Notes under the pieces: model-generated
The model's input: the letters and a program-made list of their open reading frames with translations, nothing else
Told to the model about the DNA's origin: nothing
Database searches by the model: none
Made by a program: the position numbers and the translations under genes
NCBI GenBank assembly: GCA_963708235.1
Contig: OY970200.1
Coordinates: forward strand, 3,286,001-3,350,000
DNA from: G963708235 sp963708235
GTDB taxonomy: Bacteria > Actinomycetota > Acidimicrobiia > Spongiisociales > UBA5794
Length of the DNA stretch: 64,000 nt
Reading direction: 5' to 3'
Part shown: positions 35,927 to 44,295 of the stretch, in pieces
How positions within the stretch are numbered: position 1 is the first letter of the stretch
Layout of the letters: the number at the start of each line of letters is the position of its first letter

Positions 35927-37537
35927 ATGGTTGACGAGACGACACCGGCGAGCGGCGCTTCGGAAGCGGACGAGGTCAAGGCGAGTCCCAGGCTCCCACT
36001 GCTCTTGGCGATGGCGATGTTTGTCCTTGTCGTCGACACATCGATCATGAATGTGTCGATCACCGCCGTAGCGCGAGATCTGAACGCAACGGTCAGCGAC
36101 GTCCAGGCTGCGATCGCCCTCGAGGCGTTGGTGTCGGCGGCGTTCATCCTGATTGCCAGCAAGGTCGGGGATCTCATCGGGCGTAAACGCGCCTACGCCC
36201 TAGGTCTGATGGCCTATGCAGTGGGCGCCCTGGCGATGACGCTCACCCAGAGTATGACGCCGGTCTTTATCTTCTGGGCGCTCGCCGGCGGGTTGGGAGC
36301 ATCGCTCCTCTTGCCCGCCATGCAGTCGCTGATTCACGGCAACTTCGAGGGCGCTGCCATGAAGAAGACCTATGCGCTGGTCGGGGCGGCTGCGGCGGTC
36401 GGTGCGGCGGTCGGCCCCCTGATCGGGGGCTTCGTCACCACCTACCTGTCGTGGCGGGTCGGCTTCCTGTTGGAGGTCGTCATCATCGCCATCGTCCTGT
36501 TCAACCTGAAACTGGTCCGCGACGTGGTGTTCACCGGCCTCCGCAAGATCGACACGGTGGGCGCCGCACTGTCGGTCGTCGGCATGGGCGGCGTCGTCCT
36601 CGGCATCCTCGTCTGGCAGGAGGGCGGTGAGTTCGTTGGCTTGCTGCTAGCGATCGGTGCGGTCGCTCTCGCTGCGCTGGCCTGGTGGTTCGTCAAGCGC
36701 AAACGTGAAGGGAAGGTGACGCTCATCGACCCGGATCTCTTCAGGATCGTCAATTTCCGAGTGGGTGTCACTGGAATCGTGCTGCAGCAGGTCACGCTCG
36801 GTGGCGCGATGATCGCGCTCCCGCTCTATCTGCAGGTGACCCTCGAATACAACGCGATGGAAGCCGGGCTCTCGCTCGCACCGCTGTCACTCACCATGTT
36901 CGCCGTGGCGTTGCTCGTCGGGAAGGTGGCCGGGGATCGCCGACCGGCGAGCCTCATCCGTGTGGGGTTCGGGCTCACGCTCGTGGGGACGGTGGCGGTC
37001 GTTCCGGTGATCCCGATCGGTGAGTCCGGCTGGTCCCTGCTGGTTCCGCTCCTGATCGCCGGCACCGGGTTGGGACTGCTGGTGTCGCAGCTCAACAACT
37101 ACATCCTTGGCCCGATCGAAGAAGAGCGGGTCAGCGAGGCCGCCGGAGTCAACTCTGCCGGCAGCTCGTTCGGGCTGTCCTTCGGACTGGCGATGGGTGG
37201 CGGCATCCTGCTTGCCGCCCTGTCGATGAACTTCATCCAGATGACGGAATCGAGCGACGTGATCCCCGCCGCAGAGCAAGAACAGATCGCCGAGGCGATG
37301 GAGGCGAATGCCCAGCTTCTCAGCACCACCCAGCTCGAGGAGCTGCTCGCCAGCCAGCCCGAAGCCTTCAGCGACGAGGTCGTCCGCATCAACAATGACG
37401 CCGGAAACCGAGCCCTGCAGGTGGCGATGCTGGTGCCGATCCTCGCCGCGCTCCTCGGCTTCCTCAATTCGTTCCGCATGATGCGACTGCCGGACTTCAA
37501 GCCGTCCGGCAGCGCCGAGGAGATGTTGGGCGGCTGA
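35927..37537 (+). CDS. MFS drug:H+ antiporter, 14-TM (EmrB/QacA type)
   Basis: From ATG 35927 the protein has 536 residues, the usual length for the DHA2 family. The first helix contains the family marker MFVLVVDTSIMNVSI. The loop 2-3 motif A is present (GDLIGRKRAY), and motif C-like Gly-rich helix 5 (AAVGAAVGPLIGGFV). About 14 hydrophobic helices can be counted, with a soluble Gln/Glu-rich insert near residues 430-480 between the last two helices. It likely exports toxic compounds across the membrane using protons. No regulator gene is adjacent. It converges on the ECF sigma fusion gene and shares a hairpin with it. Confidence 0.88.
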   Translation: MVDETTPASGASEADEVKASPRLPLLLAMAMFVLVVDTSIMNVSITAVARDLNATVSDVQAAIALEALVSAAFILIASKVGDLIGRKRAYALGLMAYAVGALAMTLTQSMTPVFIFWALAGGLGASLLLPAMQSLIHGNFEGAAMKKTYALVGAAAAVGAAVGPLIGGFVTTYLSWRVGFLLEVVIIAIVLFNLKLVRDVVFTGLRKIDTVGAALSVVGMGGVVLGILVWQEGGEFVGLLLAIGAVALAALAWWFVKRKREGKVTLIDPDLFRIVNFRVGVTGIVLQQVTLGGAMIALPLYLQVTLEYNAMEAGLSLAPLSLTMFAVALLVGKVAGDRRPASLIRVGFGLTLVGTVAVVPVIPIGESGWSLLVPLLIAGTGLGLLVSQLNNYILGPIEEERVSEAAGVNSAGSSFGLSFGLAMGGGILLAALSMNFIQMTESSDVIPAAEQEQIAEAMEANAQLLSTTQLEELLASQPEAFSDEVVRINNDAGNRALQVAMLVPILAALLGFLNSFRMMRLPDFKPSGSAEEMLGG

Positions 37538-37546
37538 CTCCACATG

Positions 37547-37570
37547 TCGGAGAAGTTCACGCTTCTCCGA
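37547..37570. terminator. convergent hairpin terminator
   Basis: TCGGAGAAG and CTTCTCCGA form a perfect 9-bp stem with a six-base loop, ten bases after the MFS stop. It overlaps the last codons and stop of the convergent sigma gene, so it is best placed to end the MFS transcript. Confidence 0.65.
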
Positions 37571-39548
37571 TCTGGCTGACTCCTTCACGAGGAATCAACG
37601 CCGAGAAGGTGCGCAACCGGAACGGCACCGTGACCACAGAACCGTTCCTTGCCGATGGCTGCACAGCACCACCCGAACCGGCCGGGATGGCAAGTCCCGC
37701 TGGAAGCGACGCCGCCGCCAGTGCGGTGCATGACCTCACCCGGATGGCGACGCCGTCGATGGACGACGCTCCGCCCGACACGTTGGTCGCCCGCATCGTC
37801 AGCTCGAAGTCGGCGCTGTCGGCGTCGTGGAGTTCGGCCTCCAGGACCGAGAAGTTCGCCGCCACACGATTGCCGGCCACATGCCCCGCAATGGTTCCGG
37901 TGACGACGTTGGACCCGATCACCGCCCGGTAGTCGAGCGACGCGGTGGCGACACTGTCCGGGTCCTCGACCTGAGCGGACACCTGCGAGACGACGGGACC
38001 GAACGGGCACTGATCACCAGCCGAGGGCCGAGCGCGGGTTGACGACGGATGGGCGTCGAGACGGGTCAGGATGGGACCCGGCGGCGGCACCGTCGGAGGC
38101 GGTGGCACGGTTGGCGGGGGTGGCGGCACTGTTGGCGGCGGGGGTGGCGGCACTGTTGGCGGCGGCGGCACTGTCGGTGGTGGCGGCACTGTCGGTGGTG
38201 GCGGCACCGTCGGCGGGGGTGGAGGTGGCACGGTTGGCGGGGGCGGCGGGGCCACGGTCGGTGGCGGCGTCGTCGGCGGCGGGGGTGGTGGGGCCACGGT
38301 CGGTGGCGGGACCGTCGGTGGCGGCACGGTTGCCGGGGGCGGCGGCGGGAACGCGTCGACGGTGCCGCTGGCGACCTGTCCGCTGTTCGGGCCCGGCTCA
38401 GGGGTGGCCGTGGTCGCCGGGGAGGTCGTCACGGGCAACTGAACGATGTCGTCGCCGTCGGGCCGAGGTGGCGCAACATCCACCGGTGGGACGGTGGTCG
38501 TTTCGTCGCCGACGGCGAGCACCGGTACGTCCCCCTCGAATATCGAAGATGCGGCGGCGACCGCCGCCGCCAACCCCAGGGCGCAGACAGCAGCGACGAT
38601 CATCCATGCCTGGGCACCCAACATCATCCCGGTCGAGGCCCCGGCGCCCGAACCGCCGGCCATTCCGGTGCCGCCAGCCATTCCGGTGCCGCCAGCCATT
38701 CCGGTGCCGCCAGCCACCGCCCCGGCACCGGCAGCGCCCGCCACCACCTCGAACCATCCACCTGCCAACAGGGCGGCAGGCACCGGGACCAGGAGCAGGC
38801 TGGCGAAGACACGCACCGGCGCCACCAGCAGTGCCCGGTTGTGGGCACAGACATCGCAACGCGCAACGTGGCGGTCGGCGAGCTTGCGCAGTTCGGGCGT
38901 CATCGCATCGATGTCCGCCGGGACGATGGCCGCCAGGTCGGCGCAATCCTCGCGGCCCTTCCGCACCAGGAGATAGGTGGCCAGGGTGCTGGAGAACAGT
39001 CGCTTCATCCGACTGACCATGGTGTAGGCGTTGGCCTTGGACACACCCATCACCTTGGCGATCTCGGCCGACCCGAGTCCGTGCCGCACATGCAGATCCA
39101 TCACGGCGTACATTCGGGCGTCGAGACCGGCGGCCGCCTCCCAGACGATGGCGGCGACCTCCTGCATCTCCGCCATCTGCTCGGGGTCGGCCGACGGGTC
39201 GGGATCGGCGACGGCCATGGTCGCCCACTCATCGTCATCGATCGCAGCTATCGCCCCGGGGCGCCCCCGTTTCGTGCTGCGGATGCGGTTGAGCCCCTGG
39301 CGGTAGGCGATGGTGAACAGCCAACTCTTGAACCGGTCGGGCCGGCGAATGGTCGGAAGCTGCTCCATGGCCCTGATGAAGGTGTCCTGGGCGATGTCCG
39401 AAGCATCGTCGCGGTTGCGCAACATCCGGGTGAGGAAGTCGAACACGGCGGGAAAGTATCGGGAGTAGAGGGCGCCAAACGCCTCGTCATCGCCCTCGAT
39501 GGCGAGCCGGACCAGGGCGCCGTCACCATCGGGTAGGGCAACTGCCAT
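37557..39548 (-). CDS. ECF sigma factor fused to zinc anti-sigma motif, TM and polyproline ectodomain
   Basis: From ATG 39548 the protein has 663 residues; an ordinary ECF sigma factor has about 180. Residues 1-190 carry sigma region 2 (ALYSRYFPAVFDFLTRMLRN, DIAQDTFIRA, RFKSWLFTIAYRQGLNRIR) and region 4 (GLGSAEIAKVMGVSKANAY). Next comes a zinc anti-sigma (ZAS) signature, His227-x3-Cys231-x2-Cys234 (HVARCDVC). Hydrophobic segments near 241-270 and 325-345 flank a Gly-rich linker with GTGMAG repeats. A stalk with PPPPTV repeats (about 400-520) and an extracellular Ig-like domain finish it. So sigma and anti-sigma parts are in one chain, tethered to the membrane. ECF groups with long C-terminal membrane extensions are known in actinobacteria. 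Release of the sigma part by proteolysis or zinc/redox change is inference. No separate anti-sigma gene is adjacent. Confidence 0.85.
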   Translation of the reverse strand: MAVALPDGDGALVRLAIEGDDEAFGALYSRYFPAVFDFLTRMLRNRDDASDIAQDTFIRAMEQLPTIRRPDRFKSWLFTIAYRQGLNRIRSTKRGRPGAIAAIDDDEWATMAVADPDPSADPEQMAEMQEVAAIVWEAAAGLDARMYAVMDLHVRHGLGSAEIAKVMGVSKANAYTMVSRMKRLFSSTLATYLLVRKGREDCADLAAIVPADIDAMTPELRKLADRHVARCDVCAHNRALLVAPVRVFASLLLVPVPAALLAGGWFEVVAGAAGAGAVAGGTGMAGGTGMAGGTGMAGGSGAGASTGMMLGAQAWMIVAAVCALGLAAAVAAASSIFEGDVPVLAVGDETTTVPPVDVAPPRPDGDDIVQLPVTTSPATTATPEPGPNSGQVASGTVDAFPPPPPATVPPPTVPPPTVAPPPPPPTTPPPTVAPPPPPTVPPPPPPTVPPPPTVPPPPTVPPPPTVPPPPPPTVPPPPPTVPPPPTVPPPGPILTRLDAHPSSTRARPSAGDQCPFGPVVSQVSAQVEDPDSVATASLDYRAVIGSNVVTGTIAGHVAGNRVAANFSVLEAELHDADSADFELTMRATNVSGGASSIDGVAIRVRSCTALAAASLPAGLAIPAGSGGAVQPSARNGSVVTVPFRLRTFSALIPREGVSQIGEA
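38071..38345 (-). repeat. polyproline (PPPPTV) coding repeats
   Basis: On the plus strand the region is a run of GGCGG/TGGCGGCAC-type units that encode about 15 copies of (P)nTV/TVA(P)n in the sigma fusion. Copy number is likely to vary between strains and this stretch is prone to assembly error. Confidence 0.8.
38655..38716 (-). repeat. 18-base tandem repeat encoding GTGMAG
   Basis: The unit CCAGCCATTCCGGTGCCG is repeated three times, with a diverged copy at the left edge, and encodes GTGMAG in the flexible linker between the ZAS motif and the membrane segment of the sigma fusion. Confidence 0.8.
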
Positions 39549-40038
39549 GAGCTGGTCGGTCCGTTGCTGGGGAGCGCCACGGTAGCCGCTCTCCACCCGG
39601 CTCGACAGTCCCCCGGGACTCCGGGCGGAAGGTCGATTACGGTCGACCTCCCGCCCCGGTGCGCAACCCACTCGAGCGAAACAGCCCAGTGGGCTACGCC
39701 GATTCCTACCTGCCGGCCCGCCGTCTTCGTCAGGTCACATCGAGGTGGCTCCGGACCGACATCCGTGCCACTGTCTCGTGCGGCCTCGACTGTGAGACAC
39801 ATCGCCGCACGAATCCTGACATCAACACGCCCCCTCCGGACCCGAATGGGTCGGTCGACTCAGCCCGGTCGGTTCGTCAACCCTGCGCCCGGCACGCCAG
39901 GATCGCCCTGGGAGCGTGGCGACACCGGTCCGACCTGACACCTGGACCGCCCGCCGCGGTACCCCGGCGGCGATGACTTCGCCGGTCTCGAGAGGTCTCC
40001 ATGTGGAAGGCATCGCCTAGCTACAGGAGGAAGGCGCC
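39549..40038. other. intergenic region between divergent sigma and PPOX genes
   Basis: About 490 bases. The open frames present have no ribosome binding site and no domain. Both promoters should be here, but I see no clear ECF-type AAC/CGT pair or other hexamers. Nothing else was found. Confidence 0.45.
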
Positions 40039-40563
40039 ATGGAGATCATCAACCTGGGTGTGAGCGACGGGCTACCGCCCGTCGACTGGGACGCCGTCAC
40101 CGCAACACTCGATGCGGGCTCGGCACCGGCTCCCGACGCACACAACGCCCGCACCACCTGGCTCACGACGGTGAACGATGACGGCAGCCCACATGTGACC
40201 GCCGTGGGCGCCGTCTGGCTCGACGGCACGTATTGGTTCCAGACGGGATCGGGAACCCGCAAACGCCGCAACGTCGAGCGGGATCCGCGCTGTTCGGTTG
40301 CGGCGTCGATCCGCGATGCCGACGTCGTCGTCGAGGGCAATGCCTCGCGAGTCACCGACCCCGACACCATCGCCCGTGTCGCCCGGGCGTGGGCAGACGG
40401 TGGTTGGCCGGTCGAACCCGACGAGAGCGGCTCGGGCATCACCGCACCGTTCAACGCACCATCGCAGGGACCACCGCCCTGGCAGGTGTATCGCATCGAA
40501 CCCCGCTCCGCCACCGTCGTGCTGGGGACCGAGCCCGGCGGACTGACCCGCTTCAGGTTCTGA
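40039..40563 (+). CDS. PPOX-fold flavoprotein (pyridoxamine 5'-phosphate oxidase family)
   Basis: 174 residues, starting at an ATG with AGGAGG eight to ten bases upstream. The split-barrel core is seen in TTWLTTVNDDGSPHVTAVG, YWFQTGSGTRKRRNVERDPR and DADVVVEGNASRV, which are typical of FMN- or F420-binding PPOX proteins of actinobacteria. The C-terminal WQVYRIEPRSATV strand is also family-typical. These proteins reduce or oxidise small molecules with flavin or F420; the substrate is unknown. It stands alone, ending at a hairpin. Confidence 0.82.
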   Translation: MEIINLGVSDGLPPVDWDAVTATLDAGSAPAPDAHNARTTWLTTVNDDGSPHVTAVGAVWLDGTYWFQTGSGTRKRRNVERDPRCSVAASIRDADVVVEGNASRVTDPDTIARVARAWADGGWPVEPDESGSGITAPFNAPSQGPPPWQVYRIEPRSATVVLGTEPGGLTRFRF

Positions 40564-40594
40564 CGGCCGCGACAAGTATCCGGGCCGCCGTCAG
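40560..40594. terminator. hairpin after the PPOX gene
   Basis: CTGACGGC at the end of the gene pairs with GCCGTCAG (40587-40594), an 8-bp stem over a long GC-rich loop. It lies between convergent genes (PPOX and AlkC-like). Confidence 0.5.
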
Positions 40595-40641
40595 CGGTAG
40601 GTCCTGGCCCCTCGGCGGGCACGGGCGGCGGCACAGGCCGG

Positions 40642-41784
40642 TCACACCGGTCGATCCCGATCCGATCCCTCGACCACGGTGAACGTGCCGGCGGGAAGCG
40701 CCGTCCCATTGACGACTACGTCAACGGCGTGCACGCCGGGGTAGTGGGTCCTCGTGGTCTGCTGGGCAATGGAGACCGACTTCGCCAGATCGGTGCGTTG
40801 CCCCGGTTCGAGGCTGATGGTGCGCATCTTGAAGACCTTGGGCGACGTCGACCCGTTCGCCTTGACGAAATGGATCCGGAGATCGACGTGGTACGCCTCG
40901 GGCAACTCGCCGGTGTTGGCGACCGTGAGGGCGATGTGCACCCGTCCGCCGATGGTGGCCACGGCCGGGCCGATCGTTACCCGCTCGATCGATGCGTGGT
41001 GAAGCTCCGGGAAGCCAAGGACATCGAGGGCGTCGGCATCCCCACGCTTGACGGCCGACCGTAGCGCATGCCCAATCAGGCTCTTGCGCTCCGGGGTCGC
41101 ATCAACCATCCAACGTCGGCACACGGCGACGAGCACCGCCGGGTGATCCTTGCCGATGTCGTTGAGGTTGTTGGCGACGCTCCGTCGGACGAGCGTGGTC
41201 GGATCGTCCTTGAGCAGCTCGAGCAGTTGGACAACGGGAGCCGGGTCCTCCTGGAAGCGGCGTAACCGGGGAGCCCACGGCAGCCTGGGTCGGGTGCCCT
41301 CGGAGACGAGACGACGGACATGCGGGCTCGGGTCGGCGGTCCATTCCCGGAGACGGGTCATGGTCCGTTCCTGTTCCGCCTCGATGAATACCCGGATCGA
41401 GAACTCGCAGCTGAAGCGTCGGGTCAGCTCGTGCTGGACCCACATCGCCGTCTCCCAGTCCTCGATACCGGCCCGGGCGACGTAGAACACGTGGGGCAGA
41501 TAGACAAACGGCGCCATGCCCTGACCTTCGAGTTCGTCCCCCTCGATCGGCGGCCCCAGCGAAGCGACCAGCACCGGGGCGGCGTCGACAAAGCGCTCGG
41601 GGAGATGCGTGGCGAGGGCATCGCCGATCTGGCGGGCCCGCGCCGTCAGCTCCAGTTCTTCGTAACCGTCGAGCGCATCGGCCAGGAAGGCGGCGGTCGG
41701 GAACGTCGGGTGGACCGCGGCGATCATGTAGGCGATCCGCTCGGCGATCTCAGGTCCGTAGAAGTTCTTGAGAGGCTCGGCCAT
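40642..41784 (-). CDS. alkC: AlkC-like HEAT-repeat DNA alkylation glycosylase
   Basis: 380 residues, ATG at 41784. The AlkC signature is plain: SPHVRRLVSEGTRPRLPWAP, then the DDPTTLVRRSVANNLNDIGK repeat, in an array of HEAT-like helices. Residues about 265-375 form an Ig-like beta domain (VRVTIGPAVATIGG-type strands, then ITVANTG-like and PGVHAVDVVVNG), which is known from structural work on AlkC enzymes as a C-terminal extension. AlkC/AlkD proteins remove 3-methyladenine and related cationic lesions from DNA without flipping the base; cytoplasmic. It is a single gene, divergent from the membrane protease by 50 bases. The symbol is given by family likeness. Confidence 0.82.
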   Translation of the reverse strand: MAEPLKNFYGPEIAERIAYMIAAVHPTFPTAAFLADALDGYEELELTARARQIGDALATHLPERFVDAAPVLVASLGPPIEGDELEGQGMAPFVYLPHVFYVARAGIEDWETAMWVQHELTRRFSCEFSIRVFIEAEQERTMTRLREWTADPSPHVRRLVSEGTRPRLPWAPRLRRFQEDPAPVVQLLELLKDDPTTLVRRSVANNLNDIGKDHPAVLVAVCRRWMVDATPERKSLIGHALRSAVKRGDADALDVLGFPELHHASIERVTIGPAVATIGGRVHIALTVANTGELPEAYHVDLRIHFVKANGSTSPKVFKMRTISLEPGQRTDLAKSVSIAQQTTRTHYPGVHAVDVVVNGTALPAGTFTVVEGSDRDRPV

Positions 41785-41834
41785 GGAACGATTCCTCGTC
41801 GTCGGGTCGGCACGACGTTAGGTAGGTTGTCCGC

Positions 41835-42371
41835 ATGGCAGCGGTACCTCCTCCGTCCTGGGAGTGGTCGGACCTCCGGCGGCCGAGGCTGGCGTTGGCG
41901 GCGATCGCCGGCTTGGTCATCGCCGCGATGTTGGCGACCGTGGTCTCCTGCAATGTCCACGAACTCGGACACGCCGTGGTCGCCACCCTGCTCGGCTGGG
42001 AGGTCGAACGAATCGATCTCTGCCTCCCCGGTGGCGGGGCGGTGGTCTACGCCCGGGTGGGGACATGGGCTGGCAACGCTCAGGGGTACGCAGGCGGTCT
42101 CGCCGGGGCGTTCTTCCTGGTCGGTGTGTACCTGATCGCCGTATCCCGAACCGACCGTCCGCTACGCGGTCCCGGGATGTGGTTTGCCGGGCTCGGTCTG
42201 GTGCTGCCCATCGGCGGCCAGCTGGTCGTCGCCGGGCTGGAAGGCGCCGCCGGTCCCGGCGAGGACTACACCCAGCGATTCGCCTCGTGGCTCCCGCCGC
42301 TCGTCATCATCGCAACCCTGGCCGTGATCGCGGCCTACGCCTGGCGGTGGCGTCTCGGGAGAATGCGATAG
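41835..42371 (+). CDS. M50-like membrane protein with HELGH motif
   Basis: 178 residues with four or five hydrophobic segments. The first helix region ends in NVHELGHAVVATLLGWEVER, the HExxH zinc-binding motif of site-2/M50-type membrane proteases. The usual third ligand motif (NxxPxxxLDG) is not visible, so either another acidic residue serves or the protein is a chaperone-like relative of M50. The start ATG follows a TAGGTAG-like -10 box closely (41819-41826), suggesting a leaderless or near-leaderless transcript. It is divergent from the alkC-like gene. Confidence 0.65.
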   Translation: MAAVPPPSWEWSDLRRPRLALAAIAGLVIAAMLATVVSCNVHELGHAVVATLLGWEVERIDLCLPGGGAVVYARVGTWAGNAQGYAGGLAGAFFLVGVYLIAVSRTDRPLRGPGMWFAGLGLVLPIGGQLVVAGLEGAAGPGEDYTQRFASWLPPLVIIATLAVIAAYAWRWRLGRMR

Positions 42372-42958
42372 GAGCGAGGCGTCACGGGCCGTTCGACTCG
42401 TCAGCCAGGACAACGCACGTTCGATCGAGGGCGCATGCAGCTTCCCCACCTCTGGCAATCTGGCTGCGATCACGTCGCTCGCAACAAGCTTGGCGTCGAG
42501 GAGGCTTGCCACGAAGTTGCGGTCCTTCTCCCGGAAGGCGCAGAGCTTTGCGACGCATAGGTCCTCCTTGTCCAGACACCACCCGATGAAACGCGGCTCA
42601 CCCGAGGGGGGAGCGGTATTGGCGTTCTGGACCTTGACGAGTCGATCGCGCCAACCGTCGGGAAGAATCGCGGTGTCGAGGTCGACCCCGTCTCTGCGGA
42701 AGCCGTGCGCCTGCTCGAACGGTGACCACTCCCCCGCCACCCCTTCGATGCTGTCGCCCAGCCGAACCGTCTCCTCGTCGGTATCGGCGATGGGGAGAAT
42801 GTCGACTTCGATCGACATCGTGGCGGCTTCGGGTAACTCGCTTTCGCTGTGGGTGGCCAGGATTGAGAGCCGACGACGATGACGGCTTGCTGCTGGATGA
42901 TCTGGCAGGCGGTGCGGATCGCATGCTCCAATTGGTCGCGACGCATCAGGCCGACCAT
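42162..42958 (-). pseudogene. nucleotidyltransferase-like protein (DUF6036 type), frameshifted
   Basis: The start (MRRDQLEHAIRTACQIIQQQ, then VIVVGSQ) reads in one frame from ATG 42958. The rest (ILATHSESELPEAATMSIEV, then DILPI, ELSPFEQAHGF-like and WCLDKEDLCVAKLCAFREKD) reads in another. One missing base in CAA-ATC near 42862 explains the switch. The repaired protein resembles DUF6036-type nucleotidyltransferase-fold proteins (GSQ motif, MxxEVDI acidic pair) found downstream of XRE regulators and likened to AbiEii/MNT toxins. After the conserved domain the frame runs on to 42162, overlapping the convergent M50-like gene by 210 bases, so the natural end is probably near 42380 and a second shift is possible. 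The start overlaps the end of the XRE gene by 13 bases. Confidence 0.7.
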
Positions 42959-43464
42959 TCCAAGACCCTACGGCGCTCCTCCTCGGACAGCAGACCGCCC
43001 AAGGGTGAGACCTCTCGCATCTCCATAGAGCTGGTGTCGACGCCGGTGAGCACACGGCGAAGTCCACGCACGTCCCTGTCCAGGACCAGGCGTCCCCACC
43101 GATCCAGGTTGCGGACGTGTGGCTGGCCTCGGACGCTGCCGTGCAGGCGCTCCAGGTTCGACAGAATCGTCGGCTGCCAGTTCGCAAGATTCTCCGAGGT
43201 GAGGTGCGTGGCGAGCTGACGATGGAGCCGCCACGACCGCTCGGCCGAGCGGCTCATGGCCGGTCGCACCGAACGGCGGATGACTTCGAGGCGGTAGCCC
43301 ATGCAGGAGAGCAACCGGTCGAGCATATCGTCGCTCATCTCCACACGTCCGGACAGGAACTGACTCAGGCTGGGCTGGTGGACACCGCTCAGGCGCGACA
43401 AGCTCGACTGGTTGGTGCCAGTCTCCCGCATCGCCTTGCGCAGCACATCGCTCCGATCGGACAT
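42946..43464 (-). CDS. XRE-family regulator, probable antitoxin
   Basis: 172 residues from ATG 43464. The N-terminus is a Cro/CI helix-turn-helix (LRKAMRETGTNQSSLSRLSG, then VHQPSLSQFLSGRVEMS). The C-terminal half is helical with a conserved-looking end (LGGLLSEEERRRVLEW). It overlaps the nucleotidyltransferase-like gene, the usual order for this regulator-toxin-like pair. A near-perfect 21-base palindrome sits 13 bases upstream of the start, inside the promoter, and is the likely autoregulatory operator. Confidence 0.78.
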   Translation of the reverse strand: MSDRSDVLRKAMRETGTNQSSLSRLSGVHQPSLSQFLSGRVEMSDDMLDRLLSCMGYRLEVIRRSVRPAMSRSAERSWRLHRQLATHLTSENLANWQPTILSNLERLHGSVRGQPHVRNLDRWGRLVLDRDVRGLRRVLTGVDTSSMEMREVSPLGGLLSEEERRRVLEWSA

Positions 43465-43476
43465 CCCCGGGGGATG

Positions 43477-43497
43477 ATATAGTAACTGTTGCTATAT
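43477..43497 (-). promoter_or_regulatory. palindromic operator within the XRE promoter
   Basis: Half sites ATATAGTAAC and GTTGCTATAT match at 9 of 10 paired positions across one central base. On the minus strand TGGTCA, a 17-base spacer and TATCAT give a fair promoter with the palindrome filling the spacer. Binding by the XRE protein would block RNA polymerase. Confidence 0.72.
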
Positions 43498-43774
43498 GAC
43501 CAGCCTGGGAAGAATTCTTCATGGCGTCAAGGTCGGGTAACCCGGACAGCAGCACCCCCTCAGCGGCTGGCAGGCGCGGCCCTGTGGCCACCTGACCCAG
43601 CACCAGATGCGCCGCGAGCATCCTCGGCGGGCGGATCATCCGCGGGGCATTAGCCGAGCGTCGCCCGTTCCGCCAGCGCGCCCGTGGCCCAAGCGCCACG
43701 ACGATCTGGCCATCCCACAACACCTCTAGGTCCCCACAAGGCGCATCGACCGTGCCAGCGGTACTATCCGGAAA
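43498..43774. other. intergenic region between the XRE operator and the DUF1622 operon
   Basis: About 280 bases. No gene with a start signal was seen. It ends in a TACTAT box (43762-43767) seven bases before a GTG, listed with the small ORF below. Confidence 0.4.
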
Positions 43775-43870
43775 GTGACCATCGAGACAGCCAGTGAACG
43801 GGTCGGCGACCCGAAGCCGTCGCACGCATCATTACCGGGCGATCCGACACAACCGGCCTGGGACGGATGA
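43775..43870 (+). CDS. possible leaderless small ORF coupled to the DUF1622 gene
   Basis: GTG 43775 opens a 31-codon frame whose TGA (43868-43870) overlaps the next ATG (43867) as ATGA. A TACTAT -10 box lies seven bases upstream of the GTG, the spacing expected for a leaderless transcript. The peptide (starting VTIETASERVGDPKPS) has no known domain. It could be a translational leader that carries ribosomes to the DUF1622 start, which lacks a good ribosome binding site. Confidence 0.35.
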   Translation: MTIETASERVGDPKPSHASLPGDPTQPAWDG

Positions 43871-44268
43871 ACTGGTTGACCGCCGCCGCTGAGAGCGGTG
43901 ACATCTCCGATGGCGGATTCGAGTGGGCGCGGGCGGTGGCTGACTCCATCGAGGCACTTGCGATAGCGGTCATCGCGATCGGGGTCGTTGTCTCCATCGT
44001 TGCCGGCCTGTCCAGTTGGTTCCGTGCCGACAGCTCGACAGGGTTCGAGACCTTCAAGCGATACATCGCTCGGGGTCTGTTGATCGGTCTCGATCTGCTC
44101 ATCGCCGCCGATGTCATCAAGACCGTCACGCTGAACGAGACCCTCGAGAGCGCCCTGGTCCTCGGTCTGCTGGTGGTGATCCGAACCTTCCTCAGTTGGA
44201 CACTGGTACTGGAGGTCGAGCGCCAATGGCCGTGGCAGCGTCGCGATGGAAAAGCCACCCCCTCCTGA
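43867..44268 (+). CDS. DUF1622 family membrane protein
   Basis: 133 residues with three hydrophobic helices: ALAIAVIAIGVVVSIVAGL, a middle segment ARGLLIGLDLLIAADVIKTV, and LVLGLLVVIRTFLSWTLVLE. GLDLLIAADVIKTV and VIRTFLSWTLVLEVE are the family signature. Function is unknown. It is convergent with the metallothionein gene (27 bases apart). A small palindrome CGGTCTG-GT-CAGACCG at 44288-44303 lies at the junction and may end either transcript. Confidence 0.78.
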   Translation: MNWLTAAAESGDISDGGFEWARAVADSIEALAIAVIAIGVVVSIVAGLSSWFRADSSTGFETFKRYIARGLLIGLDLLIAADVIKTVTLNETLESALVLGLLVVIRTFLSWTLVLEVERQWPWQRRDGKATPS

Positions 44269-44295
44269 AGGGGCATTGGCCAGACGGCGGTCTGG

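Noticed and set aside
38071..38345. CRISPR-like or satellite array
   Set aside because: The repeats are in frame, lack spacers and encode PPPPTV units of the sigma fusion. No CRISPR array was seen in the window.
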